DNA of 64,000 bases from Cololabis saira (taxonomy: Eukaryota > Chordata > Actinopteri > Beloniformes > Belonidae), in the NCBI RefSeq assembly GCF_033807715.1, contig NC_084590.1, positions 38,390,005-38,454,004 on the forward strand. Reading direction: 5' to 3'. Positions 27,201-40,693 of this stretch are shown piece by piece. The notes beneath the pieces were generated by a model that had not been told where the DNA came from, made no database searches, and was given only the letters and a program-made list of their open reading frames with translations. Position numbers and translations under genes: made by a program. Numbering within the stretch: the stretch's first letter is position 1; each line of letters begins with the position of its first letter.

Positions 27201-30200
27201 TTTTCAGCCCATTTAAAGAAGGAACATTTTTCACAAGGGGGTTTAGAATCATTGTGTACTGCACATTGAAAATTGATCAGAAGAAGCAAGTTAGAAAGAA
27301 ATGTATGGACGAGCACATCTGAGGTAAAATAGAAGTTTAAAGTCCAAGGGACTACAGCCATGCCTTCCATATGCAGCTAGTGCAGATGGCAACAAAGAGT
27401 CAAGATAACCATTCAAAGACCTTTTAAGCTAAACGTCCAAGGTATGTCACTGTTGCACCATCTGTCTTTTTTTTTTCATCCTTGTACAGAGTGAGTGTGC
27501 TCTCCAGCTCGGAAGTTGATACATCTTACAAAGTTTCATTGGATTTCTCCTGTGTTCTGCACTGCTGCTTGTGTTGGCTGAACATTATTAAATGATCACT
27601 CTTTAAATATCTGTTTAAATGTCCCAATTATTATATGTCATAATAATAATAATAATGATGATCATCATCATAAGGATAACAATAATAAAAATCAAGTTAT
27701 TCCCTCCTACAATAAACTTTGGTGCGACAGCTGCATGATATTATGGTGGGAAATAAAATAGAATATTGGCAATGATTTAAAATGGATTTAACCCTCGCAT
27801 GGCTCTGATGGTCAGGCCAGCGCTCTAGGGGAACTGAGAGCCTTCGCTCCGGCTTGGGACATTTTAATCCGAGCTTTAGCGCCTTTCAGGGGTTAGAGGA
27901 ATAAATAAATATGACTAACGATGTAAAACTAATATAAAGACTGAAAAGGAAAAAAGTCCACAAAGGGTACAAGTCATATTTGCAGCTTTCATGCTTTAGG
28001 GGACAAAAAAATAATAATAATTGAATTACTGAAACTGGAGTTAAAAGAGGTGATAATGATGTACAGGTTTCATGAATATCATAAATAGTGACGGCTTCAC
28101 TAAATGAATACTGCACATTAAGAGAGACTGGGCCTTTTTCAACATCAAAGCAGATAAATCTGTTTCAATTTTACACAAAAAATGTAAATATAAACCTGTA
28201 AATGACTAATGAGGGCAACTGTAGCTGACTGGTCCCCACTGATATATTCTTAAAATACATAAAACATTAAAAGGTTGCAGACATGCTGCCATTTTACTGG
28301 CCTCAAATTAAATCCTTCGAATGTTTCTTCCTCCCTCCTTTTTTAATAATGACCCATAAAAAATGAGATCAGGTATTTCAAAGAAGCTGAGTTAGTGTGG
28401 CAAATGCATTCGTCTCAGTATTTCCACCGATGGGGCCAGGCCCTGATTAATGAAAGGTGGAAATAAATGCAGACGTGTCTGGGGTCTTGCCTGTGACACT
28501 CCCCCAAAACAGAGCATTGAGAGAGGAGGAGGAAAAAGAATGAGAAACAGTTTGGTAATGAAATAGGTTCGAGCGCTTTTATCTACACGGGGGTCTGATC
28601 TGTGCTGGAAGAGCACACATTTCATTTGTTCCTGCCATTTATTGGCACAGTTGACAGAAAACTGCCTGTTCTGTGACTGAACAACACCCATCAATGCAAG
28701 GGACCTAAATTCAGTTCAATTCAACTTCATTAATATAGCGCCAAATCATCAATCATCTTCAGGCACTTCAACAATACAGTTCAGCTTGTTCCAAAGTACT
28801 CCCTTTGATACAAATAACAATGATAGATGACAATAATGATTATCTGATTTTCAACCTAATAAATATAAAGTGGACACATTTCCAATCACTCTGCATTTTC
28901 CACACAGTTGGAGTCGTGGTTGACACCACCCAAGTATAAACATATGGGGTAGACTTTTTTGGGGGCTGGATTGTTGACGCGTGTCTCTATTACCAGTGAC
29001 GACCCTGCAAAAGTTCCCCTTCAGGAACCTTTTACGGGGCAAAATAACGTTCCTGTAGTACCATACTGTAGTGTAGATCCTCAAGATCCCCAACAGGAGC
29101 CCCCTGGTGGGTTGGGGGGGTGGGGGATGTCTCTGCTAATGCGGATTGCTCAATTATGTTCATCCCTGTTGAGCTGCATTTTGTAATAACGGTGTATTTT
29201 ATAATAAACGTCCAAAATGTGATAACTTTTTCATTTAATTTTGTAATAAAGCCGTATTTTGTAATAAACTGCCCCATTTTGTAATACATTTTGTTATTGC
29301 ATTTTGAGAAGATTATTATAAAAAGCACTTGCAACTTTTTTATTTTCTAGGAAATGTAATAACATGGTGCATTATGTAATAATAATACCTATTATTGTTG
29401 TTTGTTTAACAATTAATTTATATAAGAGTAACTTTTGTTGTTTTTTATACAATTTCCCTTAGACCTACGGTATGTAGCCCAATAAATGTATGTATAATAC
29501 TCCAAATATAACTTTAGTTGCCTATTTGAAGTTTGGAATTATATACAATAGGCCAATAACAAACAAATAATGCTTTAGAATTGTTATTACATAATGCACC
29601 ATGTTATTACATTTTCTAGAGAATAAAAAAGTTGCAAGTGCATTTTGTAATAATCTTCTCAAAATGTAATAACTTATTACATAAGGCGGCAAAATGTATT
29701 ACAAAATGCGTTGGGGTATTACAAAATGCGGCAGTTTATTACAAAATGAGGCTTTATTACAAAATGAAATGACAAAGTTACTACATTTTGGACGTTTATT
29801 ACAAACTGCACCGTTATTACAAAATGCGGCTCAACATCCCTCTCATGTGAACACAACTGAACCTACTGGACAAGAAACATTGATGAACTTGGAGATGACA
29901 AGAAAAAAACAATAGATGGACTGATGAGTTGGTTCAGACCTTGTTGGCGTATTACACCGATGTAGAGGTCCGGTGGGGGGTTTTCTTTTGATCTCATTCG
30001 CTACAACTGCGGTGTATGTTAACAACAGCAAACGCACGTAGCATCCCTTGTTTACAAGTTTCTTCAACTCATTTTTCTTTTAGTGCATTTTTCTTTTTTT
30101 TCGTCTCCCTTTATGCTGCTGGCAGTTTGCAAACAGCATAAACTCTGAATTACAGCCACCATGTGGTCAGCTTTGTTATTTATTTAGTCAATGGTTCTCT

Positions 30201-33200
30201 GTGGCGCTACAGCGTAATGGAGACAGCCCCCGGCTGAGGAGAAAGTAGAGGTTACTGTCTGGCTGTCTCCCACTAATGGAAACACACCTTTTATCACGTA
30301 TTTTCCTGCTGTTTTGATCAAATCAAAGAAACTATATTAAAACCTCAAAACATTGTATCACCTTTTGGATAAAAAAAAAAAAAGAAGGGGGGTGGGGGGG
30401 GGGGGGGGCGGAGAGCTCTCAAACTATTATGGAGAGTCTTTAGATTCATTGAGAAAATAATCATTTGAATAAAAACATCACGAATGAACACAAGAATTAT
30501 AGACTCAGTAAAAAAAAAATCATTGTAGTGAAACTTCTGAAACTGCAGAGTTACAAACTTTTTGCTGCTGCTATTCTTTGAAAGTGTTCTTGTCTGTGTG
30601 TTCTCGCTGCAGGTTCAGCTGTCTTTGTACACATACCTTTCTGCTGAGTTCATTGGCACAGCAACCATCTACAACACGATCCGTCGCATTGGCACAATCC
30701 TTCAGCTCATGCATATGCTGAAGTACTACTACTGGGCCACTAATCCTGCAGACAGCGGCATCACTCCAAAGGGTCTTGGTGAGCATGTTCAACATTGTGG
30801 AAGTCTTTTTTTTTTTGGAAATGTCATGTTAAGTTACAAAGCTGTATTTTGCTGTCTTTTGCACTAGATTGTTTTGAATCCATCTAAAGTGTAGGTTGGT
30901 GTTTTAGAAGGCAGACTTTGTAAGGGAACCAATCACAAGTGTTGTCATAAAACCTGCCATCGAACAGCTCCCACACCTTTTAAATGCCTCGCTTTAAATG
31001 AACACTTGTCCGTCAGCTCTCGGGATAGTGGCCATCCCAGGAAATGACAGCAAGGCAGACACTTGATCAATATTGTCATCCCTACTAGTGTACCTGGTGT
31101 GGGTGTTAAGTCGCTGAAACCTAGCCCAGTAATGTGACTGGCACACTCAACCTGTGAAACAGCACACTGCCAACAAGGCTCTGCAGGAACAGAAAGTGTC
31201 CTTGAACTGTCATTTTCTTTTTTTCTATCCATTATTCTTCTCCGAAACTACTTGGGTCGTGATTTAGTCGTTGTTTAATATTGGTTCTGAGAGCCCGTTT
31301 TATGTGGCTCCATGGCCCAATGAATTTGCCTGCTGAAGGTTAAAACTGAGGAGCATTGATGTCATACTTTTCCTTCAGTCTGGTAATGATTTTATCAGAA
31401 CACAAGGGTTTTTCATCACCCCTGTCACCATCCTCTTACAGCTCTGGTCATTTCGACCACAAGTTTTAGTCTTGCATTTATTAACAGTGCGGGGTTATGA
31501 GGTCATCCTGGTGGGTATTGGCAGAGCTACTTTATTAATGGCGTCCGTATGATGTGCGGTCGTGATCTGATCAGTGTTTGGCGGTGGGACTGATCAAAAA
31601 GGATTGGAAGCCTTCTAAAAGATGTTGTGATTTCCAGATTATGGTGAGCTGTGATGATATGGTTATATGTGCAGGAATTTTCGGAGATGGAGATTTTTCA
31701 TCTAAATCGACAGCAATATAAGGAATTAAATGAACAAACAAACAAAAAAATTGACTGCAAGGATAGGAATTGAATTATTTATTTTGCAAGCGTGAGTCAG
31801 AGCATAAAATTGTGAGTGGGCAGCTATGGTTGCTGTCCCCACATTGTGTGCACTAAATGTGTGCATGCTTGATGGTTACAAACATAACAGTGAATTTACC
31901 CCTGCCGTTTGAACGGCATCCTGAAAAATGTGTGCCGAGACCATCCTTTTGAAGAGTTTTGTCTAATAATTTTTTATTTTAATTATGGACAACCTTGCTT
32001 GGGAATAGTACGAGATATATTTAACTTGTTATTTTCTGACTTAAATGATTATTGATCATTACAACACTAAGTCAGAAAACATAGATTTCTATTCAAAGTC
32101 TAAAATGTCCTCCAGTTTTATCAAATTTGCATGACTTTTCGTGCATGTTTATTTTTGACCAAACAACACGTTTATGTTCATTTGTATATAATTAATTACC
32201 ACAGTGTTTCAATTAATCCTCATAAAATCCTCTTAATTTCCATTTACTCCCATTAAATCCTGTGAAAACTTTCTAAAGTTGTACATTTCCAAACTTCCCC
32301 GTGGAAATTTTCTATAAATGTTCCATTCTTTTGCATCCCTAGGCACAAGTTCTGTTTTTCCACGGGCCCCTCGTTTGCTCAGGTCCGTTCAGGAACCCAT
32401 CTGTTTGAATTATGCGCTGGCCCTTATCCCGTTCTCAATCATCTGAAGGAGGCTTATGAGACTGAGGAGATGAAAACGTGTGTTGTACTAGAGACATCCG
32501 ACATTAGTGGACCATTTCTCATCATGGCTCATCCAATGCGTTAAACTCTGCATTGATTGCTTTTTATAACCATTAAATAATAGATTATGTTGAATTTTGG
32601 TAAATCTGTTTTTGTGAAATCTACAGTGCAGCTCTGCCAAGTGTAAGATCAATACAAGGAAAATGTTTTTTTGATGTATTTATTTACCTATTTTTTCCTC
32701 CAACTAGTGAAAGGAACAGCATAAATGTTCGAGGGAAGAGAGCTCTAAGTGATATTGTATTGTTATGCGATTGGAATCAGAATTTGTTACTATATCTGTG
32801 GCCACGGTCCACTGCTAGAAATAAGCAGATCCCCACTTTGTTTTTGCTTACGCCTAAAGTAAGAGGAGAATCTGGGATCACCTTGATGATTACTGTACTG
32901 GTGCCAAAAAGATAAACAGTTGCTCTGCAATGGTGATGCAGGCGTTGCGCTTCCATGGCTGAGACTGAGCGGAGATTAAAGAAAAGCTTTTGATAACATT
33001 GCCAAATGAAGTGGGCTTTAAACTTTAGCAAAAAAAGTGAAAAAGGTGCAATTAATGATACTCAACCTTTTAGTTTTTATTGCAGGGAAATGTCCATGAA
33101 ATACAAATTCTGAACGATTTTATTTGTTAGAAGCTGTTTACCACGGTAGTTTATAATTGATCCTTCATTAGGGGGAAGCGTTAGAAATAAAAGCCTTGTT

Positions 33201-36200
33201 AAGTTACTGATTGCGATGGACAGAGAAAATATCAGGGATTCTGGGGAAGACATCTCTATATGGATCACCTTCCTGCTGTATGTAATTTTCCGACAGCGCA
33301 GATTCATTCATCAGAGCCTGATTTGGCAGGTCAGTTTATCTTGTTATCCTAAACTGAGAAATGACCAAACACACGGAGGCATACAAAAATGGAGAGCCAA
33401 GCAGATAATGAAGTGTTGAATTATATGTCACAGGGAGGACACAGATCTCCTCCGGCTACTCATTTTTTTTCCTGGAAGTGTGCCCCTTTTTTTTCCCCCC
33501 TACAGGTCCTAATTGAAAGTGCTATCAAATTAAAGTCATGTATCATTTGGTCATATCACAAAATCGTTCCGGGGCCTCGTAGACACTTGCTCATTGGTCA
33601 GGTTCAGTGCTGCATGTACCACCAGCCAAAAAAAAGGATTTTTTTCCCCCCTTTTTTTTTTCATTGTATGACTCAGTCTTTGTCAGTCCTGCCTGTTTTG
33701 CTCAATAATGAGCTATGAGACTCCGAAAGCTCAGACATTTTGTCTGAACATTTCTATCCCTACTACAGGAGAAATAACTGATAACTGCAGGCGTCGGGGT
33801 CTCGGGGGTTTCCCCTCAGTATTTCTAAAACCTATATGCAAATATTTCTGAGTAATTAAGTCGAAAGATGGTCGCTGCATGCTACACCTGCTTTAACTGA
33901 AGCACTTTAAGCAGAAAATGGCTTTAGTCGTACCTTAGGAGATCTTTGTTTGATACTGAAATTATAAACACTTGTAAAGGTTTTTCATCAGCGTTAGTTT
34001 TTTGTCAACAGCACTCAGAGGATAAAAATCTAATAAGTCTTGTTTTTTATTGAAAGGTTTGTCTTTGTGGCATGTTTGTTATCAAGAGTCATAAGCTAAA
34101 ATAAGATTCCTGTAGTAATCACATAGGCATAAATCGCTTTTCAATAAACTCTTTATCCTTGTCCCCTGGAGATGCAGGAGATAAAGCAATCTGTGAATGA
34201 GAAAGGAGAGCTGTGCAGAGCCGCCGAGCATAATTGTTTGGGAATAACTTGGATGTGGCGACTGCGGTAATAATGTTCTTATCATCTCTTCCATATCGGG
34301 CTCCATCCCCTTACCGGGTTTACCTCTATCCTGCTATTAATCACTGTCAGGATGCAGTCGCGCTTACCTTCCTCCTGCAACCTCAGAGTGCTCCATCGCT
34401 GATTACGCCGGCTGCCTGGAGGATCAGGATGGTCAGGTGTCTGCTGCCGTTGTACCTGTCATCATGGAGCCGTCCCCATTTCACATAAACATGTGTTCAG
34501 CCAAGTTGGAGGTTGGAGTTTATCATCGACTGGGTATAAAGAAGGGGTCATTGAGAAAAAGGGGCCCGTTTTCATTTTTTCTTCTCTGAATTGCTTCTGT
34601 GGTTGTATTTGACCCAGTTACCGCCACATAATACCTCTGCAATTGCAGAAGATTTTGTCAGAGTCCTAATACCTGTTTTATTGCAGAGGATGAATAAGAA
34701 ATGAGGAAGGATACAGCATACAAGCATTTATTGCCGAGATGGAGCCTTTGTATTACATTGAGAGGGCTAATAATCCTGCAGGGATTGGTTTGTATTGTTA
34801 TTAGGGCTAATATATGCCATACCCTGTTTCTGACTGAATACTACAGTTATATTGATCTGCTTGATGTTGCATCCTATTAAAGGCTTTTGTAAGGGTTGAA
34901 CTTGAACTGAGTTTGTAAAAAGAATATATTTTGATTTATTTGTTTATTTTTTCCATGCATACCTGAGCAGCACCAGCAGCTCTTTGATATAGCGGTCACT
35001 CATAATCCGGCATTCTTTTTAAATTTGTATAGTTTGGGAATGGGGCCTTTTTAAAAAGGATTCAAATGTATGCCAAAGTGACCTTAAGCTGGCAGAGTAA
35101 TTCTGGTGGTTTTAATGAGGTGTTGGCCGGTGAGATGGGCAGGTGTGATGAAGGTGACCTTGGGCTGTCTGCCTGCATATTACGCTGTGGCCAAACCTAC
35201 CTGGGAGACACGCTGGGTTTGATATAACGTGGATGATAAATAACTTTGACATAAATATGCAAAAAGACCTTTCCTTTTGTGCAAAGCATAAATTACATTG
35301 TTCTAACAGTAATGAGCGAGTTCTTTTCTGTTTATGAAAGGGAACATTTTTGAGCTAGATTGAGCCCGGGGAAACTTTTCATTGATGTTCCTAATCTTTA
35401 TAAACCTGAAGTTGTCTTTTGAAGGTGTTCCTGTTTCATCATGGATCCCTTTCAGGCTCAAATACAAATTAGAAAGGAGTCACAAAACTAGACAACAGAA
35501 AATAGAAAGATGTTTTATCAGCTTTCTTTTCCCTTTTTTTTATTGCTTCGTTCACTTTTTGTCAATATACAGATGGTCCTCGGCCAAGCCAGAAAGATGT
35601 AATTTCTCTGCGAGCGTTCATGCTGCTCTTCCTCAAGCAACTCATTCTGAAGGTACAGCCAGCCTGTCGCCACAGTCTCACACACAACAGCACCGACATG
35701 TAAGGATTATCTGGCCTTTAATACATTCTGGAAACCAGCTGTGATGTAAAAGATTCATTAAAATGTTACCAAGAGAAAACACATTCTTGGATTTGATACT
35801 TATTACAGCATCGCAAATGAGACTAATTGCTGCTTCTGTTTGTTCTCGTCGTTTGTAATTGACTCGCCCATTGAGGGCATCACTTTTCAGTCATTTACCT
35901 CATGTCTCACAGAAGAAACTAACAGAATAATTTAGCATACCTGTAATATATTCTGCACAGGTGAATACCGGAGATATTAAAATGCCGGACTGCTTATCGA
36001 ACGCAGGGTTTTTCCCCTGCATAGTTTAAGCTGGCATGCTGCTGCCCACGTCCCAGCATGCCGTGTCTCTGTGGATAATTATCCTGCCACATGTTGTAAC
36101 AGGCTTTCCGTGGCATGGCAGAAGAGAGATTTGACCAGCTTTCAGTCTGTATGTTTTTCTGTGGAAAAATCAATTGCAAATCCAGTCCGAACGCAACAAT

Positions 36201-39200
36201 AAAAACTGACACATCGAGATGAAAAAGGGCTTGTGTTCCATCGATCGCTAATTACTGGGACAACAACTACGATCCTGTGCTGCTTTTTGACAAATTACTG
36301 TTGGACGTGTCTTTGGTATACAATCCCCCTTCTGCAGTACGTCACTTAATATTTTGCTTTACTGTTTTTGCCTTCTTTTAGGATCGAGGGGTGAAAGAGG
36401 ATGAATTACAAGCCATCCTGAACTATTTGCTAACAATGCATGAGGTAGGTGGGTTCGTCCCTGCACTGACTGAATTTACTCAGCATTTTATTAAGCCATT
36501 TTCCTGTTGTAAGCGTCAGGGTCATAAAGCATCTTCAGACTCACTGCTCCATAAGCAGTTTATTTTATTCACCGGATGAGTGAATATTTCTGTCTGCCAG
36601 CCGGCTAGACAGCCATCGTTCCTTCACCATTGTTAAGCGTATCAAGGACCTTTTTGCAAGTGCTGGTGATGAATTTCCTCGTCTGCAGAGCCTCTGTGGA
36701 TAAGAGTAAGAAAATGCTACCCTGCCTCATGCAGGAAAACAAGGACCTTCTTCTAAACCCAGCTCTGCAGAGTAGACATCATCTGTGGCTAATGGTGATC
36801 TGCAGGTCCATTACACTTAATATCCAGTGCTGGGGTCTGTTGATGGACCTGCCAGATGATAAACAGTAATGGAGGCACTATCTCAGTGCTGGGAATGGCG
36901 TTTTAATACATAGAACCTCAACCTCACCAGAAAAGGGCCCCAGCTGGCACTGAAGGATGAGCGATAACGGCCGACCCAAGCTGTACAAACAGTGTTGGCT
37001 CCAAAACCTAATTCACTGATAAGGGTTGGTCTTTCTCTTACCGACAGTCAGCATATGTCGCCAGGGTATACCAGTTCCTAGTTAGTTGCTGAAAAGTTAT
37101 TTTTTGAATCTCAACATGGACTTCAAATACAGTACGTTCGCTGTGAAAGTGGCTGCATGGAGCTGTGATGTAAAGCTTGTAGGAGTGGCACCCTTGGGTC
37201 CAACAGTGGAAACCAGAGATGAGTAAATCCACCAGATATGGTATATTCATGGGTATCAGTCACGTGACATTTTTTGTTGTCAGCGCCATCTTGAGGACCG
37301 ACCGGGGACCTTCACGTCTCGCAGCCAACATGACGTCTCACCTAATAACTCACTTAACTCCCGATGAACAGCAACAGTATCTACAGAAAATTGACACTTT
37401 AGGTTTCGATCCGTATATAATATCTAATCAATTACTGACTCCACTCCAGTCTGCCAAAAACCTGCCAAATTTGTCTTTTGCGGACATATATATCTACCTG
37501 GTCCACAATCTTTTTCCATACATCGGCAAAGCTCTCAAAGCTTTTAAAAGTACCAAAGCCTACCGACAGCCAACCATGCAAGTGAAATGCTCTGTATGTC
37601 CACATCAGCCAAGATGTACATGCAAGTAAATATAAATATAGCTACAGCAGGTGAAGGTCAGAAAATTAGAATATGGTGTAAAAGTTAATTTATTTCAATA
37701 ATTCAACTTACAAGGTGAAACTAATATATTACATAGTCTCATTACAGGCAAAGCAAGATATATTAAGCATTTATCTGTTATCATTTTGATGATTGAATTG
37801 TTTAATGATTTAATAAAATCTAATTTTTTGAGATTTTTTATTTGGGCTTTTCATAAACTGTGAGCCATAATCATCAAAAATATAATAAATAAAGGCTTGG
37901 AATATATCACTTTGCATGTAATGGGAAATAATATATCTAATATATTTGTTTTCACCTTAGTTGAATTTACTGAAACAAATGAAGTGACATGACATCAATA
38001 AATAACAGAGAATCAACACATGTTGCTGTCTTTAATATATCCCCTTTATTTTGTTTATTACCGTTAGTTCGTTGTTCCTGTGTGTGACAGACGTGCATGG
38101 GACAATTGTGAAATACAGAATAAACTGCGTTCCGTGTTGGTTCAATACGGAACGCAACTTTTAATTCCCAATTAGGCTACGTAACTATTCTGTATTTCAA
38201 GGGACGGGTGGGTAGCCTGGTTACTTACCCGAAACAAAGTGCTCACTGCAAAGTCTGGAGTGCTCTGTAGGAGTCCAGTGGTCCTTCCTGATAGCAGCAA
38301 TCCATTTCTCTCGACGCTCAGTGTTTTTGGGGACATTATTATAATGTCCCCAAAAACACTGATATAATGATTATAAAAGGTCGATCCCGTTTTTTTAGAC
38401 ATATTGTTGTCGCATCCCACGGCACAACAGATAGACGGCATGTTGCAAGTCGGTCCTCAAGATGGCGCTGCGAGTACTGTGTGACGTCACATGATATCGA
38501 GATTTTTGAGTCCCGCTGGCTCCGATATGTCTGAATTAAACAAACAGAAAACCAGGTAAGATGGGTAACAATGAGTGGGATGTAGGAGTTTTTCAAGCAA
38601 TTATCAGCAGACTTTTTGAAAACAGTTCAGGAGTTTAGGAGACAAAGCAGATAGAACCTGGATTGCCTCTGTTAATACACTTGTGCAATATTGTAAGTCC
38701 GTCAGAGACTACAGACCTGGATTTTCAAACTTGGGTGGCGGCCTTTATTTTCAGAAGGTGTAGTGTGTCACACTTCTCCACCTTCAGGTAAATTCCTGGG
38801 GGGGGGAAGTTAAGACTGGTAGCCGGCCCTCAAATTAATGAGGAGCAGGAGGTCATAGCACAGTGAAACAACTCTTTTTTTCTTTCTTTCTTTTATTTTT
38901 TTTAGCACTTGGTGCCTTTTATTGAAAGTAAAGACCAGCTGAAACTAGTTTTCTCAGTTTGCCTAGCTCACACTGAGGGGGCATGACTTCAGAGCTTTGC
39001 CAAGTGCTGTCAGCTGAGCAGCGGCTCCCTGATCGATCCAGGACTAGCTGGAGGGATCATATCTCCCACCTGGCCTAAGAACAGCTCCTAATCCCACAGA
39101 GCAAGCCAGACACAGTTGCCAGAAATGTAAAAAAAAAAAAAAAAAAAGGGACTTTGTTCCCCTTTCGCGACTGTAACGCTGGCAAAAGCAGGACCCATAA

Positions 39201-40509
39201 ATTATGTCTTAATGTACTGCACACAGTTCACACTATATTATCTCTTTTGAGCTGCTCTATCGTAACATGTTTGTTTTTGTCTTTTTATCCTGGTGTGGCT
39301 TCAGGATGACAATCTGCATGACGTGTTGCAGTTGGTGGTGGCCCTCATGGCTGAGCACCCAGCCTCCATGATCCCCGCTTTTGACCAGAGAAATGGAGTA
39401 CGGTAAGCCCCTGAGGGGAGGCACAAAACACACCGCTCTGCCACAAAATGCAGGGGGGATTTTGTGACATAAATCTCAGCACTTAACGTTCGTGCTTTTG
39501 CCGCGCGCCTATGAATAATTCATATTTTCTGGTAAAGGAAAAGAAAAAAAAAGCATTGAGAATAACAATATTATCACATCGTTTTTATGGCATTATTAGA
39601 TATTAAAAAGAAAAGGCAGCTTTTTTCATTTAGATGTACATTTAACACTAATGGAAATTCGTTCTGAAAGAAATAGGTTGTCAACCGGCCAGTTCGGGGC
39701 CTTTTCATTAACGGGGCCATAGTAAATCCTTTTCGAGACTATGCACTATTGCCAATTTCCCCTAATGTGTCTCTTTTGCAGTGTTCTCTACAAGCTCTTG
39801 ACCTCCAAGAGTGAAAACATTCGTGTACAATCACTCAAAGTACTTGGGTACTTCCTAAAGCACTTGGGACACAAGTAAGTAAGCCATTTCAATGCTGATG
39901 ATGTAGTTTGTAACTCTTTCCCGCCAGCGTTTCTTATATATACGGAAGTTCAGATATTTTGGAAAATAAGTCTCTGCCACATGTCTCATGCCTTTGAGAA
40001 ATTGTTGTTTTTGAGAATCGTTGCTGCGCTTCTTTCCATTCCCAGACAAGACTCATAACAGCATAAAAGAGGCAGGGAGAAAAGTAACTAGGATCATAAA
40101 TCAGTCCTTAAATTCAAAGAGACGAGTCATATGCTCTTGCCACACAGAAGCCAGCAGACGATTCTTGACTAGATGCCAGTTTTGCAAATTGAGGTGCTCC
40201 ACTTTGTGGCATACCTCAATTCCTGGCATTGTGCCCTAAAACTATTAATTCACATTAGAGACGAGTGGACGAGGCCCAAGTCAATGTCCCTTAGAGTAAA
40301 ATAAATAATAAATCACAGGCTCGGATGTCAGCAAATCATCTCTTTACTGCGCATTAGAGGGGAGGGAGAATGCCTATAGTTGGACAGTTTACGCTTCAGC
40401 TTGCAGTAGGGATGGGCGGTATAGACAAAAAAATGTATCACGATAATTTCTGGCATTTATCCCAATAACGATAAAAAAAATACCAATACAAAAAGTGTCA
40501 TTAACGGGA

Positions 40510-40597
<88 letters not shown>

Positions 40598-40625
40598 GGC
40601 ATTTTTCCCAATAACGATAGTCGTT

Positions 40626-40693
<68 letters not shown>

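Larger units (their letters stand above)
26536..30612. other. nbea: nbea intron
   Basis: A 4.1-kb intron. It holds the foldback element 29168-29835, a simple repeat (27640-27690) and a G-rich tract (30371-30410). A short sequence resembling a widespread fish repeat (attcaacttcattaatatag) lies at about 28713-28850. The rest is unremarkable. Confidence 0.65.
37254..38497. mobile_element. decayed ISL2EU/THAP-type DNA transposon (about 1.24 kb)
   Basis: The inverted ends share cagcgccatcttgaggaccg (plus at about 37282, minus at about 38470) with related outer sequence (tatcagtcacgtgac and its counterpart). Two convergent gene remnants lie just inside: the N-terminus of a SWIM/YqaJ-type protein (plus) and a THAP-domain transposase start (minus). 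That gene pair is known from ISL2EU elements of animals. Most of both genes is deleted. The exact ends and target duplication could not be fixed. Confidence 0.7.
36445..39304. other. nbea: nbea intron
   Basis: Contains the ISL2EU-like transposon remnant (37254-38497) and a 19-base A tract (39129-39147). Nothing else was recognised. Confidence 0.7.
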
